A DNA stretch of 64,000 bases from Tetragonia tetragonoides (taxonomy: Eukaryota; Streptophyta; Magnoliopsida; Caryophyllales; Aizoaceae): NCBI GenBank assembly GCA_038025085.1, contig CM076147.1, forward strand, positions 40,856,766 through 40,920,765, read 5' to 3'. The notes below the pieces were generated by a model. It made no database searches, had not been told where the DNA came from, and was given only the letters and a program-made list of their open reading frames with translations. Below are positions 35,817 to 49,431 of this stretch, one piece after another (the first letter of the stretch is position 1; each line of letters starts with the position of its first letter). A program made the translations under genes and the position numbers.

Positions 35817-36476
35817 CCACTAATCAATATTCCAACCTTGTGAAATTGTTTGTAGAGTATGGCTTCACGGGGCTCCTCGTCAACTAGTGCAGAAGTTTGC
35901 AACAATGGAGTTTGGAAGCAGCCGATGTTTTTTTGGTTTGGTGCTCCTTCAGTTACCAGCGAGACAGCGAGCAATCGGCTTTAGTTGATGAGATAGCGAG
36001 CCCTTGTTGGATTCGCCACACAATTTTGGAGTAGGCTAATGTCAAGCAGTAGGTTAGAGTTAGTTGATACCAAGAGGGAATGAAAAGTTAACTCTGGGTG
36101 GTGCTTGGTGCCATCTCTTATGACTACACATTCACAAATTTCTTGTATTCATGGGCTCATGCCCACCCACCACATGTAAATCTTTTGTACACTAATGAAT
36201 TCTTTGTTGATGCAAAAGCATACTTCTTGTACCCTCTTCCCCCAACTAAACAGCATGGGTAAGCATTTAGTGGACAAGCTTCTGAATCTCTGTCTATGAC
36301 TGTATCTCCAATTTTCCTTTTCCCCCCTTTCTATTGCTCCACCCTCTTCTTTTTTTTACCCCTCTTTTTTGTTTTGTTATGGACTTGTGGTGGTGTAATA
36401 AAGTCCCTTAGGGCTCAGTCCCGCCCATCACTAGCAGTATGGTCGGCGCCATGCTGCCAGTACTGCCAAGCATGAA
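35817..36476. other. LDL2 3' flank
   Basis: 3' UTR and downstream spacer; no gene recognised. T-rich near 36340-36380. Confidence 0.5.
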
Positions 36477-36746
36477 GGATGTTTGGCCAAGCTTTTTCAA
36501 ATTTCAGTTTCTCCCACTCATTTCCCTCACATTCTCCCCTCTCCACCATCATATTCAGCTTCTTAGAAGCTGAAAATAGCTCCCAAAAAACTTAGAAGTA
36601 GAAGCTTTAATTTGGAGCTTCTATTTTTGGCCACCTTGAGGGGGTATTTTCAGCTTCTTAGAAACTGAATTTGGTAGTGGAGGAGGGAGAATGTGAGGAA
36701 AATGAGGGGGAAAAGCTGAAATCTGGAAAAGCTTGGCCAAATACCC
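36477..36746. mobile_element. Foldback MITE
   Basis: About 270 bp and nearly self-complementary along its length. The ends are GGATGTTTGGCCAAGCTTTT and GGGTATTTGGCCAAGCTTTT (read inward); 'tcagcttcttagaagctgaa' forms internal hairpins. This is a hAT-type MITE pattern, but the target duplication is not clear. Confidence 0.65.
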
Positions 36747-37161
36747 CCTGAAATCTAACCCAAATTTATAAAGCTGTATTTCTCTTAAAGCCCAACGGGT
36801 GCTGTATGAATAAGCTGATAGAATTGGTTTCTCCATTACGGTGGCGAAGAAGTTGCTGGGTCTTGAGTTTTCTGGATTTGGGTGAAATTTGAAGTCTGGT
36901 CTCATCACTTGATGATCTTATTGCTTTATTCTGCTGATAGCTTAAAACATGTAAATATATAGCCTATTGTTACAATGATTGAAAAAAAATGTTGCCTTTA
37001 AGGCACAATCAAAACTACAACAAAGACATAGTTTCCTGAGACTAAATCTCCATAAAGAAGGAAAAATATGAAAAAGACAGTCTTGACATAAACCTGTGAG
37101 CCAAAAAGAGAGACTACAGAAATACAGATAGATAACCATGCAGATTTTGATCATCTTGATT

Positions 37162-38347
37162 TCAGGGCTCAGCATTTTGGATGAAATCTACACAAGAACG
37201 GCAGGTGCAGTCTTCGAAGCGGCACATCGGACAGCCAAAGCAGACACATGATGTGCAGCCCTTACATATCGGTCTCCGGGGACATCCCCTGAACCTTTTC
37301 TTTGAGACTCTTTCTTCATCATTCTCACAACTTAACCTGAAAACACACAATACAAAATAATTATAAGACACTCTCACATATGAACTTTAATTCATTACAC
37401 AAAAACTTTAATTCAAGGTATTACATATTGATATTTGCGTTAGTCTTACACTTCATAGGGGTAATCAGAGCATGTCCAGCTTTCGTTGGCGTTAGCCTGA
37501 TGGTAAATCTTGCACTCAGCTTTAGTTCGCCGATAAAACCGCCGCTCCTTGGTGCAACCAGTGCACTTGATTAGCTCGTCCCTATGGACGGTTCGGCTCC
37601 GGCGAGGCCTAACGCTAGAACAAGGGTCACTGGCTGACCCTTTGTAGTATTTTAGCAGCTTTGTCTTCTTTAGTTCAACTTTGTGGCTATCAACAAATAC
37701 CCAAACATGCTTTTTCCAATTGCTTAGTCCTTTTATCCCTGCATGCTTCTCAAATTCACTTGGGCTTAACTTTTCTGGCCATTTATCATGTGAGAAGTAT
37801 ACATTAGTACACGGAAAAAAAATCGATTGTAAATAATAGAAACAATGTATAGTTTGTTGGCATCTATAGCTTACAGTTATAATCGTTGCACGGGTGGGGA
37901 AATTGTTTATTTATTCGAAATAACGTAAATAAAAATAAGGTATCAACCAGATTCGAATACTCGATCATCACCAACAATGTGAAGAAAAATAGGTAAAATA
38001 TAGAAAGATGTTGTATATATACCTCCTTTGCAGCCAGGGTAGCAGTCACAAGAAATTTCAAGTTTACCGGTAGCATAGATTATAAGTTTGCCTACTGAAT
38101 CGCCATAACGGGGATTAGTACATCCACATTCAACTTCAATGAACTCATTTCCGCTTCTTATTACATCAATACCCTCCAGTTCTTCAACAGTGAATATGGG
38201 ATCATCATGAATATGATCAGAAGATGAAGCAAATTCACCACTTTTTGTTTGTTGAGAGACTATGCTATTGCTACTATGTGTATCAGCTGCTGTCCCACAA
38301 TATAGCAACATATTAAATATTAACATAAAAATTCGTGCTAACATCAT
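37162..38347 (-). CDS. ULT1: ULTRAPETALA-type developmental regulator
   Basis: Exons 38347-38023, 37774-37450 and 37336-37162, giving 274 aa (ULT1 is about 237). The joins read PGCKG-EKLSPSEFEKHAG and YPYE-VLSCEND, matching the family at both splice sites. The SAND-like region (VECGCTNPRYGD, LEISCDCYPGC) and the C-terminal Cys-rich motif CKGCTSCVCFGCPMCRFEDC are intact. ULT proteins are nuclear trithorax-group factors that counter Polycomb and limit floral meristem size. The first ~20 residues (MMLARIFMLIFNMLLYCGT) are hydrophobic, unlike known ULT proteins. A TATA-like CTATAAAC lies only about 10 nt upstream of this ATG, so the true start may be a later Met or an unseen upstream exon; an acceptor-like GGGACAG lies just after the hydrophobic part. 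The family call is firm, the N-terminus is not; ULT1 versus ULT2 is not resolved. Confidence 0.9.
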
Positions 38348-38599
38348 GTTGGTTTATAGAGGTGGTCTTACCTTAAAGCCAACTCATAGTAGACTTATTT
38401 ATCATCATTTGTGGTCAAATATCAAGGAATTGAGGTTCAATAAATAATCAAACTAAGAAAATCCAAAAAACCCTAATTTCAAAAAGCACTCATCATGTTC
38501 AATTACTCAATAATATTATTACTCCTACTAGCACATAGGGAAAATGGTTGATCTAACAAAAATCAAAGAGAAGAAAAGAAAAAGAATAATAAAAAGATA

Positions 38600-39019
38600 G
38601 GGTGTGTTCGACAATCAGTTTTTGGATAGCTGTTAATGTTTTGAACTAATCAAATCACTACCTATCCTAATTTATTGTGTTCGGTAACTAGCCTTTAGTA
38701 GTAGCTGTTAGCTTTTAGAGTAGTGTTTTGCAAAAGCTAATAAAATTAGCCTTTCAATTCCAAAGGCTAGCTGTTGGAATTATTTATGCATCTGATCCCG
38801 ATTTTATCCCTTTATTTTTAATAATAAATAAATATAATATGCCCTTTTATGTCATTTTACATCAATCAGCTAACCAAACCGCTAACTTTACCGAACACTC
38901 AACCAAATAAATAGCTAACAGTTATGTACCTTTCATGACAGCTAATAGCTAGTTCAATAGCTAACCACTAATAAAACAGCTAAGACTACAACTACAGCTA
39001 AGTATTGCCGAACAGATCC
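38600..39019. mobile_element. hAT-like MITE
   Basis: 420 bp with terminal inverted repeats GGGTGTGTTCGACAA and GGATCTGTTCGGCAA. The flanking 8-mers AAAAGATA and AGAAGCTA match at 6 of 8. It contains many 'agctgttagctttt' words and no coding capacity. Confidence 0.6.
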
Positions 39020-40380
39020 AGAAGCTATACATATTACAATCGTCATTATAAATCAAGGGTGATGCTATTGATCTAACTCAAAAGGTTAGCTTATTTACAA
39101 ATTACCCACCAAAATGAAAAGTCTTATTTATTTATTGGTAAAGGAACACATGCATTTCAATGTAAAAGGATTTTAACTTAAAAGGAAGAATATCATTGGT
39201 GATATATTTCAAAAACAAAACTTACTACTTTTGATGGCCTTTCCCAACTTTTAGCCAAAAAATAAAAAAATAACTAGGGGGTTGTTTAAAGCATTTCGAA
39301 GAAAAAAAATGTGAATCTCTATAGTTAATACCTTCACCAACCATGATCACTACTGGTTATAATTTATAAGTTCCATTCACGCAGAAAGATGCAAGAAGCT
39401 GTAAGAATCTATTATGAATTTGTCAAAAAAAATCATACGAGTAAGAAGTTATCAGTTTACCACAATCTCTACGGATAGAATCTTGATACTTCCTTTGAGT
39501 TGTATTTAAGAAAGTATCAAAAATCTATCATGAATTTGCGAAAGAAAGTTACCTTGATATGTTTCCATCAACTTTCGACCTTGAAAATATTATTTTGTAC
39601 ACTTGAAACTTCAACAAACTTTTGATTTTGAGTTACCGATGGCCTCTCGAAATTAAAATAATGGAGATAAATTATTTGTTAATTACCACAACATGTAAGT
39701 TCAGCTATTACATGCATGATAATGTATTTTGAACCTATAAATAGTTTGAGATTTAATGCGCTAAAATAGATTTAATTGAAGTAGGTTTTATACATTTCAG
39801 GTACATTTGGTTCTGTCATTTTATGAAAAAAGTTTACATAAAATTACATGTAATTCCATAGAAAAAAAGTACCTGTAATAACTATTAAATAATCAAAATC
39901 GAGTCTCATCAGATCTTCTTTATTCTTTTATAGAACAGTGGGATTCACCAAAGGATTATGATTACTTTCTATCTTTAATATACTAATTAGCACCAATACA
40001 CTTGACTGAGCAAGTCTTGTGTGAGACCAACTCACAGAAAAATAGGGTCACTATTTTGAAATGTAGGGATCATTTATTATGGACCGTGAATCCGTAACCC
40101 TTATTACACTAAAAAGTGACCATCAAGTTTTTGTATTCCTAAGAAATCATAATTAGAAATAGATAAACGCTCATGATCTATTCACTCACATTTAAGCAAG
40201 GGTGTAGATTAGGTGTAAGTGAATGATGATCGAGACACTCCCCGCTACGTCATCTTCGGACTCTCATGTTCAATAACGAACATATCAGACTAGCTGAACA
40301 ACCAGCGCAAGCACTGATCCCGTCAACGTAGCAGTCACCAACAAGGGGCTAGTATAGTTACTAAAAGCCAGCAGACCCAA
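39020..40380. other. Gene-free AT-rich spacer
   Basis: Upstream region of the PLP-enzyme gene. Contains common plant repeat phrases (such as a 'gtgtgagacc..ctcaca' block near 40020) but no definable element. Confidence 0.4.
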
Positions 40381-40384
40381 AACA

Positions 40385-40475
40385 TGGGGAAGTAGAGATT
40401 CGAACCCATAAACTTATCTTACCAAACCACTTGAGAGTAAAATTGGAACCGCTAGAGCACCAGGCACCACCCTTG
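40385..40475 (-). mobile_element. SINE-like tRNA-derived head
   Basis: On the minus strand it has an A-box-like TGGTGCTCTAGCGGTTCC followed by B box GGGTTCGAATCTC, with non-tRNA sequence after it. The 3' end is uncertain, possibly to about 40250. Confidence 0.45.
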
Positions 40476-40706
40476 TTGGTAGTAACCATCGGTAATTGCC
40501 TGATTGGTGTCTATTGCAAATATAAGATTTTGTTGTGGATCTTTCCAAAAAAAACAAAAAAGATTTTGTTGTGGAGTATTTTTATTAAAGAAAAACGAAT
40601 CAGATAAAAAAAAAAAGGAGGGAAGAAAGATAAGAAACACAAAACCCCCGTCTCTCGCTCTCTGTGTATTGTGCTGTAAAACCCCTGTGTTGATACTTGA
40701 GAGAAG

Positions 40707-43700
40707 ATGCTGGTTCTATACGGTGCTCCATTTGCATATCCCCTGCAAACTCTTAAACCAATCAAAGCCATCACTTCAAAATCTTCGACGCTATCTCTCT
40801 CTTGTTCACTTCATTCTCGTCGTCTTCACAGCCCATTCGTGCCTGAGGTAAGGCTCACAATTTCCCACTCATTTTCCACAATTTTTTTTTTTTGTTCCTT
40901 ATATAATTTCTGTTTCATGGGCAAACCTGAGAATTATGGATAAGTCAAGGAAATTGGGTTCAATGTCATTTTGCCAATATACTGTTTTGGTTGCAATTAG
41001 TTCCTCAAAGAATTTTGCGAGGGCCAAAGAGGAAAAACAATTTTACATACTGGTGATAATGTATACGTATTTGGTATTTGGTTTTATGGGTATGAAATTT
41101 ATCGTTTTTCCTAGGAGTTGGTTGTTAATCTGGGGAAGAATTTGAATAGGCGTAAAGGACTAAATTTCATTTATTCATTCTGGTTAATTTTTTTTGCAAT
41201 ATTACATTTTGTGTCCTTTTTATGTGTTTTTGGTAGGTTAGAGAAACTCTTTATATGTTGGAAAGGGTAAATGTTGGAGCCTTTTCGATTTGACCTCCCA
41301 GAATTTCATTGTGCATTCCTCCACCTGCTTGAAAACAGGTCAATTTTGAATAAATGCAGTGAATGTGGCACTTCCTATTGTGGCTTAAGCTATGTTAGTT
41401 TGGCTGCGACACAAGGATCAAGTACGAGTGTGGATTGTTTAATTAAACCCTGGGGTTGTTTAGGGAGTTTCGTTTCTGGTCTAATTCGAAGGCCAAAAAG
41501 TGTTCTAAAGTATCCGGGTATCAAAGGTTAGGATACGATGGTGTTCTTTAGGTTGAAAACTTGAAATCATGATATTGATGTTACAGCCCTCATTCAGTGT
41601 CAAATCTTGACTTAATAGTAGTTGTTATCTTTGGAGGTCGGTTGTTGTGGGATCTGTTCTCATATACCTTTTTCTTAAAAGGCTTTGGCTATTGGCTTTG
41701 CCATGGAACTATGGTAGTTGTAGACTTGTGGGCCTGTGGATGCATTTGTCATTGATGTTTTACAAGCTACAATGAGGAAGAAGACATTGACTTTCCTAAT
41801 TTGACAGTTATAGCATATAAGAGGCCACTAAATTAGTTTGGAAGCAGGAAACACGTATAATCATGGATACCATAAACCTGAGTCTTATTCATTGCCATGG
41901 TGAGCCTATTGGCTTGTAATGATGCCTTGCTATCTCTATTGTTTTGACTGCCCGTATATGTTATCTTTGTCATTAATATTTTCAATAGATATGCGGATAT
42001 ATTGCCTCTTTTCCTTTCTTTCTCTTTTTCCTGCTTCAAATGTATAAAGTTAATCAAAGAAGCCACCACCCTGGTTTCTGGCTATCCTAGAAGTATTTTT
42101 GTTTCCCCAGTACTTAATATCTCCTTTCAAATTGATCAGGTTGAGGAGGCAGTGGCTTCCCTGCACTCAGAGTTCAGAGATGTTGATAATCTGGTAGCAC
42201 ACAATACTTCCCGTGTTCTGAAAGCTTACCAGAATGCTCGTGTTGGCTCTCATGTGAGTAGGATATCTCTTTTTATGTTATAAAGAGTGCAGGAACAGTT
42301 TGAAGCTACTTTGGTTGCTAGAGTTTAGGTTTGGTATTTTTTGATTTCTTGTCTGTACAGTGCCTTCGGGATATGTCATATTCTCGAATCAATCAGATTG
42401 GGGGTTAGCCAATTCAATTTCAACCTTAGTCGACAGTGACTTTGGATCTTAACATTCACAACATTTAAAACACATTTTTCTTGTTTTCACAACTGAAACT
42501 GAGGAGAATGATGAATTTGTCCAAACTTTTATTTTTATCCAGAAATAGTTTATAGACAGAAAACAAATATTCCCTATTTACTTTACCAAAATGGATAAAT
42601 GTAATAAATATTATTTTTATTTAATTATTTATTTGTCATTTCTGTTCTCCCAAACCAGCTTCACTCTCAACTATTAAGCAATAGCAAACAGAAATTCACG
42701 ATCATTTATTTTTCCTGTTAGTTGTGACTCTAAATGATTTCTTATGTTGACTGAACGGGGACATATTCATCAATTGGAACTTGGAAGTTAATGATTCTTG
42801 TTTTAAATTATTTCACCTTGTTTACTATGTCATCTGTTTTGATTTTCCTGTCATTTGATGTTGCGGAGGGAAATATGTGGCTCTATTCTTTGGTTTGATA
42901 ATATTATATGTTTTTGAATGTAGCACTTAACAAAACTCACTGGTCACTTTGTCTAGTTTTTTGCTGGAAGCACTGGGTATGGACATGATGAAGCTGGAGG
43001 ACGTGAAGGACTGGACCAGGCATTTGCCGAAATTTTTGGCGCCGAGTCTGCAATTGTCCGTTCACAGGTAAAGTTTCTCTTATACTACTTTTTCTTTCTT
43101 CTAATTTTTGTTGTTATTCTTTTTCCGTATGCTTAATCTTTTTTGCTGCTATCAGTTTTTCTCAGGCACCCATGCCATCACTTGTGCCTTGTTTGCTATG
43201 TTGAGGCCAGGTGATGAGGTTAGTTCTTTTTCTTCCTAGCTCATTAAAGTTGAAATCTATGCTTTTGTTTGCATGTTGTTTCATTTCTGGCAGTTCTCTA
43301 CTCTAAACTTACCAAAATTTCAGCTTTTGGCAGTTGCCGGTGCTCCTTATGATACTTTGGAGGAGGTAATTGGAAAGCGAGACTGTAATGGGCTTGGATC
43401 CCTGAAGGATTTTGGAATCAAATATCGGGAGCTTGCTGTATGTTATCCTGGCATACTTTCCCGCTTATCCCTTGTCTCACGTCTTGTTCTCCTTGTGAAG
43501 AGGGGGTGGGGAAAGGAACCTGCAGATATTGCTCAGATAGACTGTTGATATGCAGAACTTTCTAAGTTTAAACTACTGTGTCAGCTTGCTGAGGATGGTG
43601 GACTAGACTGGGATGGATTGACCAGTGCTGTGGGCCCTCAAACAAAGTGTGCACTAATACAACGATCATGTGGTTATTCATGGCGTTGCAGCTTAAGTGT

Positions 43701-46700
43701 TGACGAGATAGGACGAGCTATAAAGATAATAAAGGTAAGCCTAGCGTGCTGACAACTGCTGTCTCATTCTCAATGTGTGGTTCTGGTGGAAGATTCAGAT
43801 GTGAAGGGAATGGGTCTGGGATGAAAATAGTAATATTCTAATATTAATTTGCATTCCAGCTACTGAATCCCGGTGCTGTGAATTTGGCCTAATTCTAGTG
43901 TGAAACGGATGCTCTCATGTTTTCGTGCCATTGGTTTGACTTGGTTTTTTATGCATGTTTATCCCTGCTACCATGGTTTTGTCTTGCAACCAATAGGTGT
44001 TATCATGAGTTGGTAATTGATGATCATGTTGCATAGCTGCTAACTTCTTATTTTTTTCTTTTTGAGTTCCATCCCTAATGTCAATCTGTAACTGCAGATG
44101 CAGAATCCAGACTGTTTGGTTATGGTGGATAATTGCTATGGTGAATTTGTGGATACCATTGAGCCTCCCATGGTGGTATGTTCAATACTCAGCTTGTAGT
44201 CTTAGGGTGTCAGGACAGAGAAGCATAACCACATCCATTAGTTTATTGTCAGGGTGCAGATTTGATTGCAGGAAGTTTGATAAAGAATCCTGGAGGGACA
44301 ATTGCACCATGTGGTGGATATGTTGCTGGGAGGGAAAGATGGGTTAAAGCAGCAGCTGCTCGATTATCTGCCCCAGGACTTGGTATTGATTGTGGCTCAA
44401 CTCCTGGCGATGTCATGCGAGCGTTTTTCCAGGGATTGTTCCTTTCACCTCAGATGGTTGGGGAAGCCATCAAGGTATCATATGCTGAATTGATACATCT
44501 CTATGCTTTAATTTTTTTGGTTACTTCTTCCAAGCAGTGATACTCTTTCTTTGATTTCTGTAAAAGGGTTCCCTTTTAATTGCTGAAGTCATGTCATCGA
44601 AAGGGTTCAAGGTTCAGCCATGTTCTCGAGTGACAAGGAATGATACCGTACAGGTTCGTCAATTTGTAGGAGACATACCTAAATTTAGTTCAGATCTTGA
44701 GTCTCGTCATTGCAAAAGTTACAAATGAGCAGTGTTATGGACTGGGCCGTTTTTAGAACTAGAAGCTTGCACCAATAAATTAGTGAGATAACTTTTGTGC
44801 AGGTGTATTTGACTTCTTGTCCTTTTTGTATCTTTTTCCTGGAGGTAATGGTCATTAACCAATGATACAAGTATAATGTGTTGGAATAATGGCACCCAAA
44901 GGTTATGGGGTGATTTGTAACCGATTTGTAATTAATTGTGGGTAATTCATATCCCATAATGTGTCATTAATAAACCCATTTAAGCTACTTTGATGGATAG
45001 TGGGAGGTTACATTTACCATCTATAAATTGGGTGTCCATATTCACTAGAGAAGGAGTAGAGAGAAATGTGAAGCAAGACACTTCTCCTCATATCCCCATG
45101 TGTGATTAGTTTTCGGGCAATTGTATTTGTGTTAGTTCCAAACCTCCATCCATGAGTGCACTTGTTTGGGGGTTGTTGTGTTAACCTTGGGGAGCGACCG
45201 GCGGAGACGATTTGCACCAAAGTCGTGCCGAAAATCGCTTTCAAGGCAGTGGCCCTCATACCACGGCGCAACGATTATTTGATAAGTCATCTACTCTATC
45301 CTTTCTATATTATTTTGTTATTGATCAATACCTTATATTTCCTACAATTTGAAAGCGATTTTATTTAAGGTATTGGTTAATTGTGATTGTGTGAAGCGTC
45401 AAATTAAATTGTTGCACTTGTGATCATTCTTATTATGTCAACTAGTGGTTCACGGAAGAAAGGTGAAAAATTAGAGGTCTATGGTGCTGGTCTTGACGTT
45501 TATATTACTACTTCTCTGACTTGTCGTGGAATTTGCTATGTAATATATTTGTTGCCAAATATTCTGTATGAATTCAGTTTACTAGGCGTAAGTGGGCTCA
45601 TGAGTGGTAGTTAATGTTGGATTTTGAGAGGCTTAGTTATTTGTCGTTCTTGTTTGAGTAATTTGGTGAGAATTAATCCAAGAATCTATCTGCAATGTCA
45701 TTTTGGAAAATCCATGCCATATATGTTAATTCTGTTATTGATGGTCTATGATGGGGCCTTATCCTTCTTCTTTTTTTTTTTTTATACAAGGAACCCTTAG
45801 CTACTAGTCTACTTTTTGAGTGTGTACCGGATAAACTCCGAGTGTATGCAATAGCCTGCAAATCACACACACTAGGCAAGCCAACAAGATAAATTTTATA
45901 GACAGGCTCAGCAAAGCGGCCTAGTGGGAATTGAACCCATGACCTTTGTCATGAAATATCAACCCCAAGACCAACTCCACTACCCCTTTCAGGGGCTTGT
46001 CCTCTTTTGAGATTACAGGAAGACTTGTTTGGTTTTAATGGTTCTAACTTCTATGTGTTCATGTATCTGCTGGTTGTTTGCTTCTTGCGGAAAATCTTTG
46101 GCTTTAGCCAAACATGTGCCTACATGGATAGTAATTAAGAAATGTGTTGATTAAAAGTGACTGGATTTGCTCGTTGTATCACCTCCATTTACCACCAACT
46201 TGCCAATCTACAATGGCAATGTTGATATATGTGAAAGAAATGTTAAAAGATTGTTTCCCTATTACTGGTTCTAGACAATTCTAATATTCTGCTTTTTGTG
46301 CTTGAAGGCATAATGATCAGCAAAATGAATGCTATTTCTCGGATTTATTATTAAAAAAAATAAATAAATAATGATCAGCTAGCATGTTAATTGAAATGAC
46401 ACACTATCAAATATAGGTAGGTTTGTACTGCTATGATGACGAGCAGTTAGATGGATAGATTATCTCTACCTATGTGAGAAATCATGCAAATGTGCCTTTA
46501 GTTTTCCCCTTGTGTCTGTATGGTGTTGACACATTCAGTGATGTGGTGGAAAAGTCAAATCTGATTATGTGAATTATTTTGATCAAAATATTTGTGACTT
46601 TGTTGGTTGATCTTGGCAAGAGTCTAAATGGTTCTTGTGTGGGATAGAATCAAAAGAGGGAAAAGAAATCTCATGTATCGTGTGCATACAGAATTAAGCA

Positions 46701-49366
46701 AGTAATTGTTAATTAGTGTGATAATTATATGAGACCATAATTTGAGCCTTATATTGTGATTAAATTTTGATCCAAAAACCATTGGCTTTTTGTGAGCTTT
46801 ATGAATAATTTCTAAAATTATTTAGAAACATTGTGTAAATAAGTGGATGTTGTTTGTAGTTCACATGCTACAAAATTGACACCGTTCAATTCTTTGATAT
46901 TATCATTTGCGTTATGATATTTAATATTGTCTTATATTCCTGTATCAAAGAAATTGCAAATTATTTGGTGAGAAAGTATATGATTTCTGGTATGTATATT
47001 GAGAACATGTGGGGGAAGTTTTGTGTTCACTAACTACGTGTTATACATATTGGTGTTCTCAATATAATTTGATCGAATCTGACTCTTTGAGAATGTGGGG
47101 GTAACAAGTTAAAGTTAGTTTACCGTAATCTCTGTGGGTTTTTATGGGACCTAAGATATTCGAATGTGTATGTATATATATCTTTTATGCTCGTAAAATA
47201 TTACATATAATTGTAGAGATATATTGAGCATTAAAATATTTTTAGTGAAATCAGTAATTATTCTCATGTATAGTAGCTTAAATGCCTTGAGGAGACAATA
47301 AGCGAATGTTTGACACTGAGTACATTTATGGTTAATAATAAACCATGAATATCGTATGAAAGATATAGAATATTCTCCCTTTTTTGATGAGAAAAATCAT
47401 CAATTTTCTTTATACGTGGAGATACTATTGAAAGAGGTCCATATTATTATTGTGTATTGATTGCGAGAATTCATGGTAGCATATCACACAAGGTTCTAAA
47501 TATTCTTTATTTTGTGTATGCTAGAGTTATTGAATTAATTTATTATTAATTTGTGTTTGCACTTTGCAATACATCATTGTCGTGTTTGATGTATTTTTTG
47601 TGCAAATATGTGACAAGTTAATAATATATACTTGTACAAATGAGTATGAATTTTCCCTTGTTGTGGGTGTTGTGACTGTTGTCTCTAAAATCTGACGTGT
47701 ATATAACATGTTATAATTAACTATTCTTGAGTGGGCAGGTCAAGAAGTTAGTTGAGACTTGAGAGACATGTTGATATGCATTTCGAGAAAGTTTAGTGTG
47801 CCAATTTCTTTTAATTGTGATTTGTTAAAATTAGTGTGTCATGACAAGAGATGACGCATTTGCAATAGACAAACTATCGTCAAGTAACAATATAAATTAA
47901 AGAAAGATTGGTTTAAGCTTTATTATTGAATCGTCGAGGGGGATGAGGCTTAAAGCCCTTATATTGAGGAAATCATGGTGGATACCCAACCTTCATTGGT
48001 TCAATGTGGTCAAACGAAGCCATGAGGTTACTCAATGTGCACCATCTTTTCCCATCCCTATGGCGTTGTTGGTGCTATTGTGAGGTTGAGCACATGCTCT
48101 TAATGAATCCATAGCTTTTATATAGTGGTCCTTATGAGACGGACTTGATGGATTCACCGCTTGTTGTGAGGTTGAGCTTCTAGCTCTTAATGATTCCATA
48201 TCCCTATTTTTTGGGTGGTCCTAATTGAGACGGACTTGATGGATTCACCGTTGGTATATGAGAGGTTGAGCATCATTTGCTCTTAATGGTTTCTTAGTCC
48301 AGTTGTTTATTAGTCAAACCCATATGTGAGTTGGGTAGACTTGGTTATGATGGACGTGATGAAATCACCTACGTGAGTGTAAAGGTTTGGCCGCCTTTTA
48401 TGAAAGATTTTGGGCTATCTTTCTAGAGCACTCATAAGACCCAAGGTGTGCGCATGGCCTATATAATTGCGTTTATATTTTTCTATCGCGGAATTTGCAC
48501 AAAATTAAGGTATAATATGTGTTGTGGGGGTCTCGACTGACCACGTGTAATTCATTGAGTTCAAGAGTACTTCACTCTTTGAATTAGCACCGGTTACTCG
48601 CTCACTTCACTACGTATCAATTCAATCCTTCGGACATTGGTACTTAAGTATTCTATCTTTTCCTTTGTCCAGAAATTAAATCACTTGGCCTTTGTTGGCC
48701 ATTAAATCACGTGCCGAAAATCGCTTTCAAGGCAGTGACCCTCATACCACGGCGCAACGATTATTTGATAAGTCATCTACTCTATCCTTTCTATATTATT
48801 TTGTTATTGATCAATACCTTATATTTCCTACATAATTGTCTTAACTTCCCAATAATACACAATCGTGCTAGGTATCTAGGCCAAAGAAGTAACTTCATAA
48901 ACAAATACCGGGACACCAAGCAACCGCTACATCGCAAACAAAAGGGAAAAATTCAAATAAACCAAATATTGACATCCAATTATAACTTCCTACTCCAGTT
49001 TCTATTGCTAGCTGCAACCAACTTCCACATCAGGATATCATAACTTCGTCAATTTTCTGAAATAATAGTAGAAAAAGATATTTCGTTGCTTGAACTTCCA
49101 GAAGAATGAGAGAGTTTTACTCATTTTTCAGGCTGTACAGCTTGGAAATCGTGAACGTCTTCTTGCATTCTGTGAGGCTGTGCAGAGAAGTTCACCTGTG
49201 AGTTCTTATACTAAACCAGTGGCTGGAGCAAGTCCTGGATACGCATCAGAGGTGTGTTTTATGTTGTTTTTTTATTTTATTCTTGTCGTTCTGTTCCTAT
49301 TCAAATGTTCCCTATTGTGTTCATTTTGGGGTGTGATGATAAATACGATATATTAGATATTTTAAC

Positions 49367-49431
<65 letters not shown>

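Larger units (their letters stand above)
44879..48832 (+). mobile_element. Non-autonomous LTR retroelement (LARD-like) in intron 9
   Basis: The right ~120 bp of a left LTR (about 45221-45341, ending CCTTATATTTCCTACA) recurs almost unchanged at 48712-48832. The left LTR probably begins TGTTGGAATAATGG at about 44879; the right copy lacks its first ~340 bp. The flanks TAATG and TAATT fit a 5-bp target duplication with one mismatch. The ~3.4-kb interior has no gag/pol coding, only a nested SINE and tandem repeats. The host splice sites lie outside it. Confidence 0.68.
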
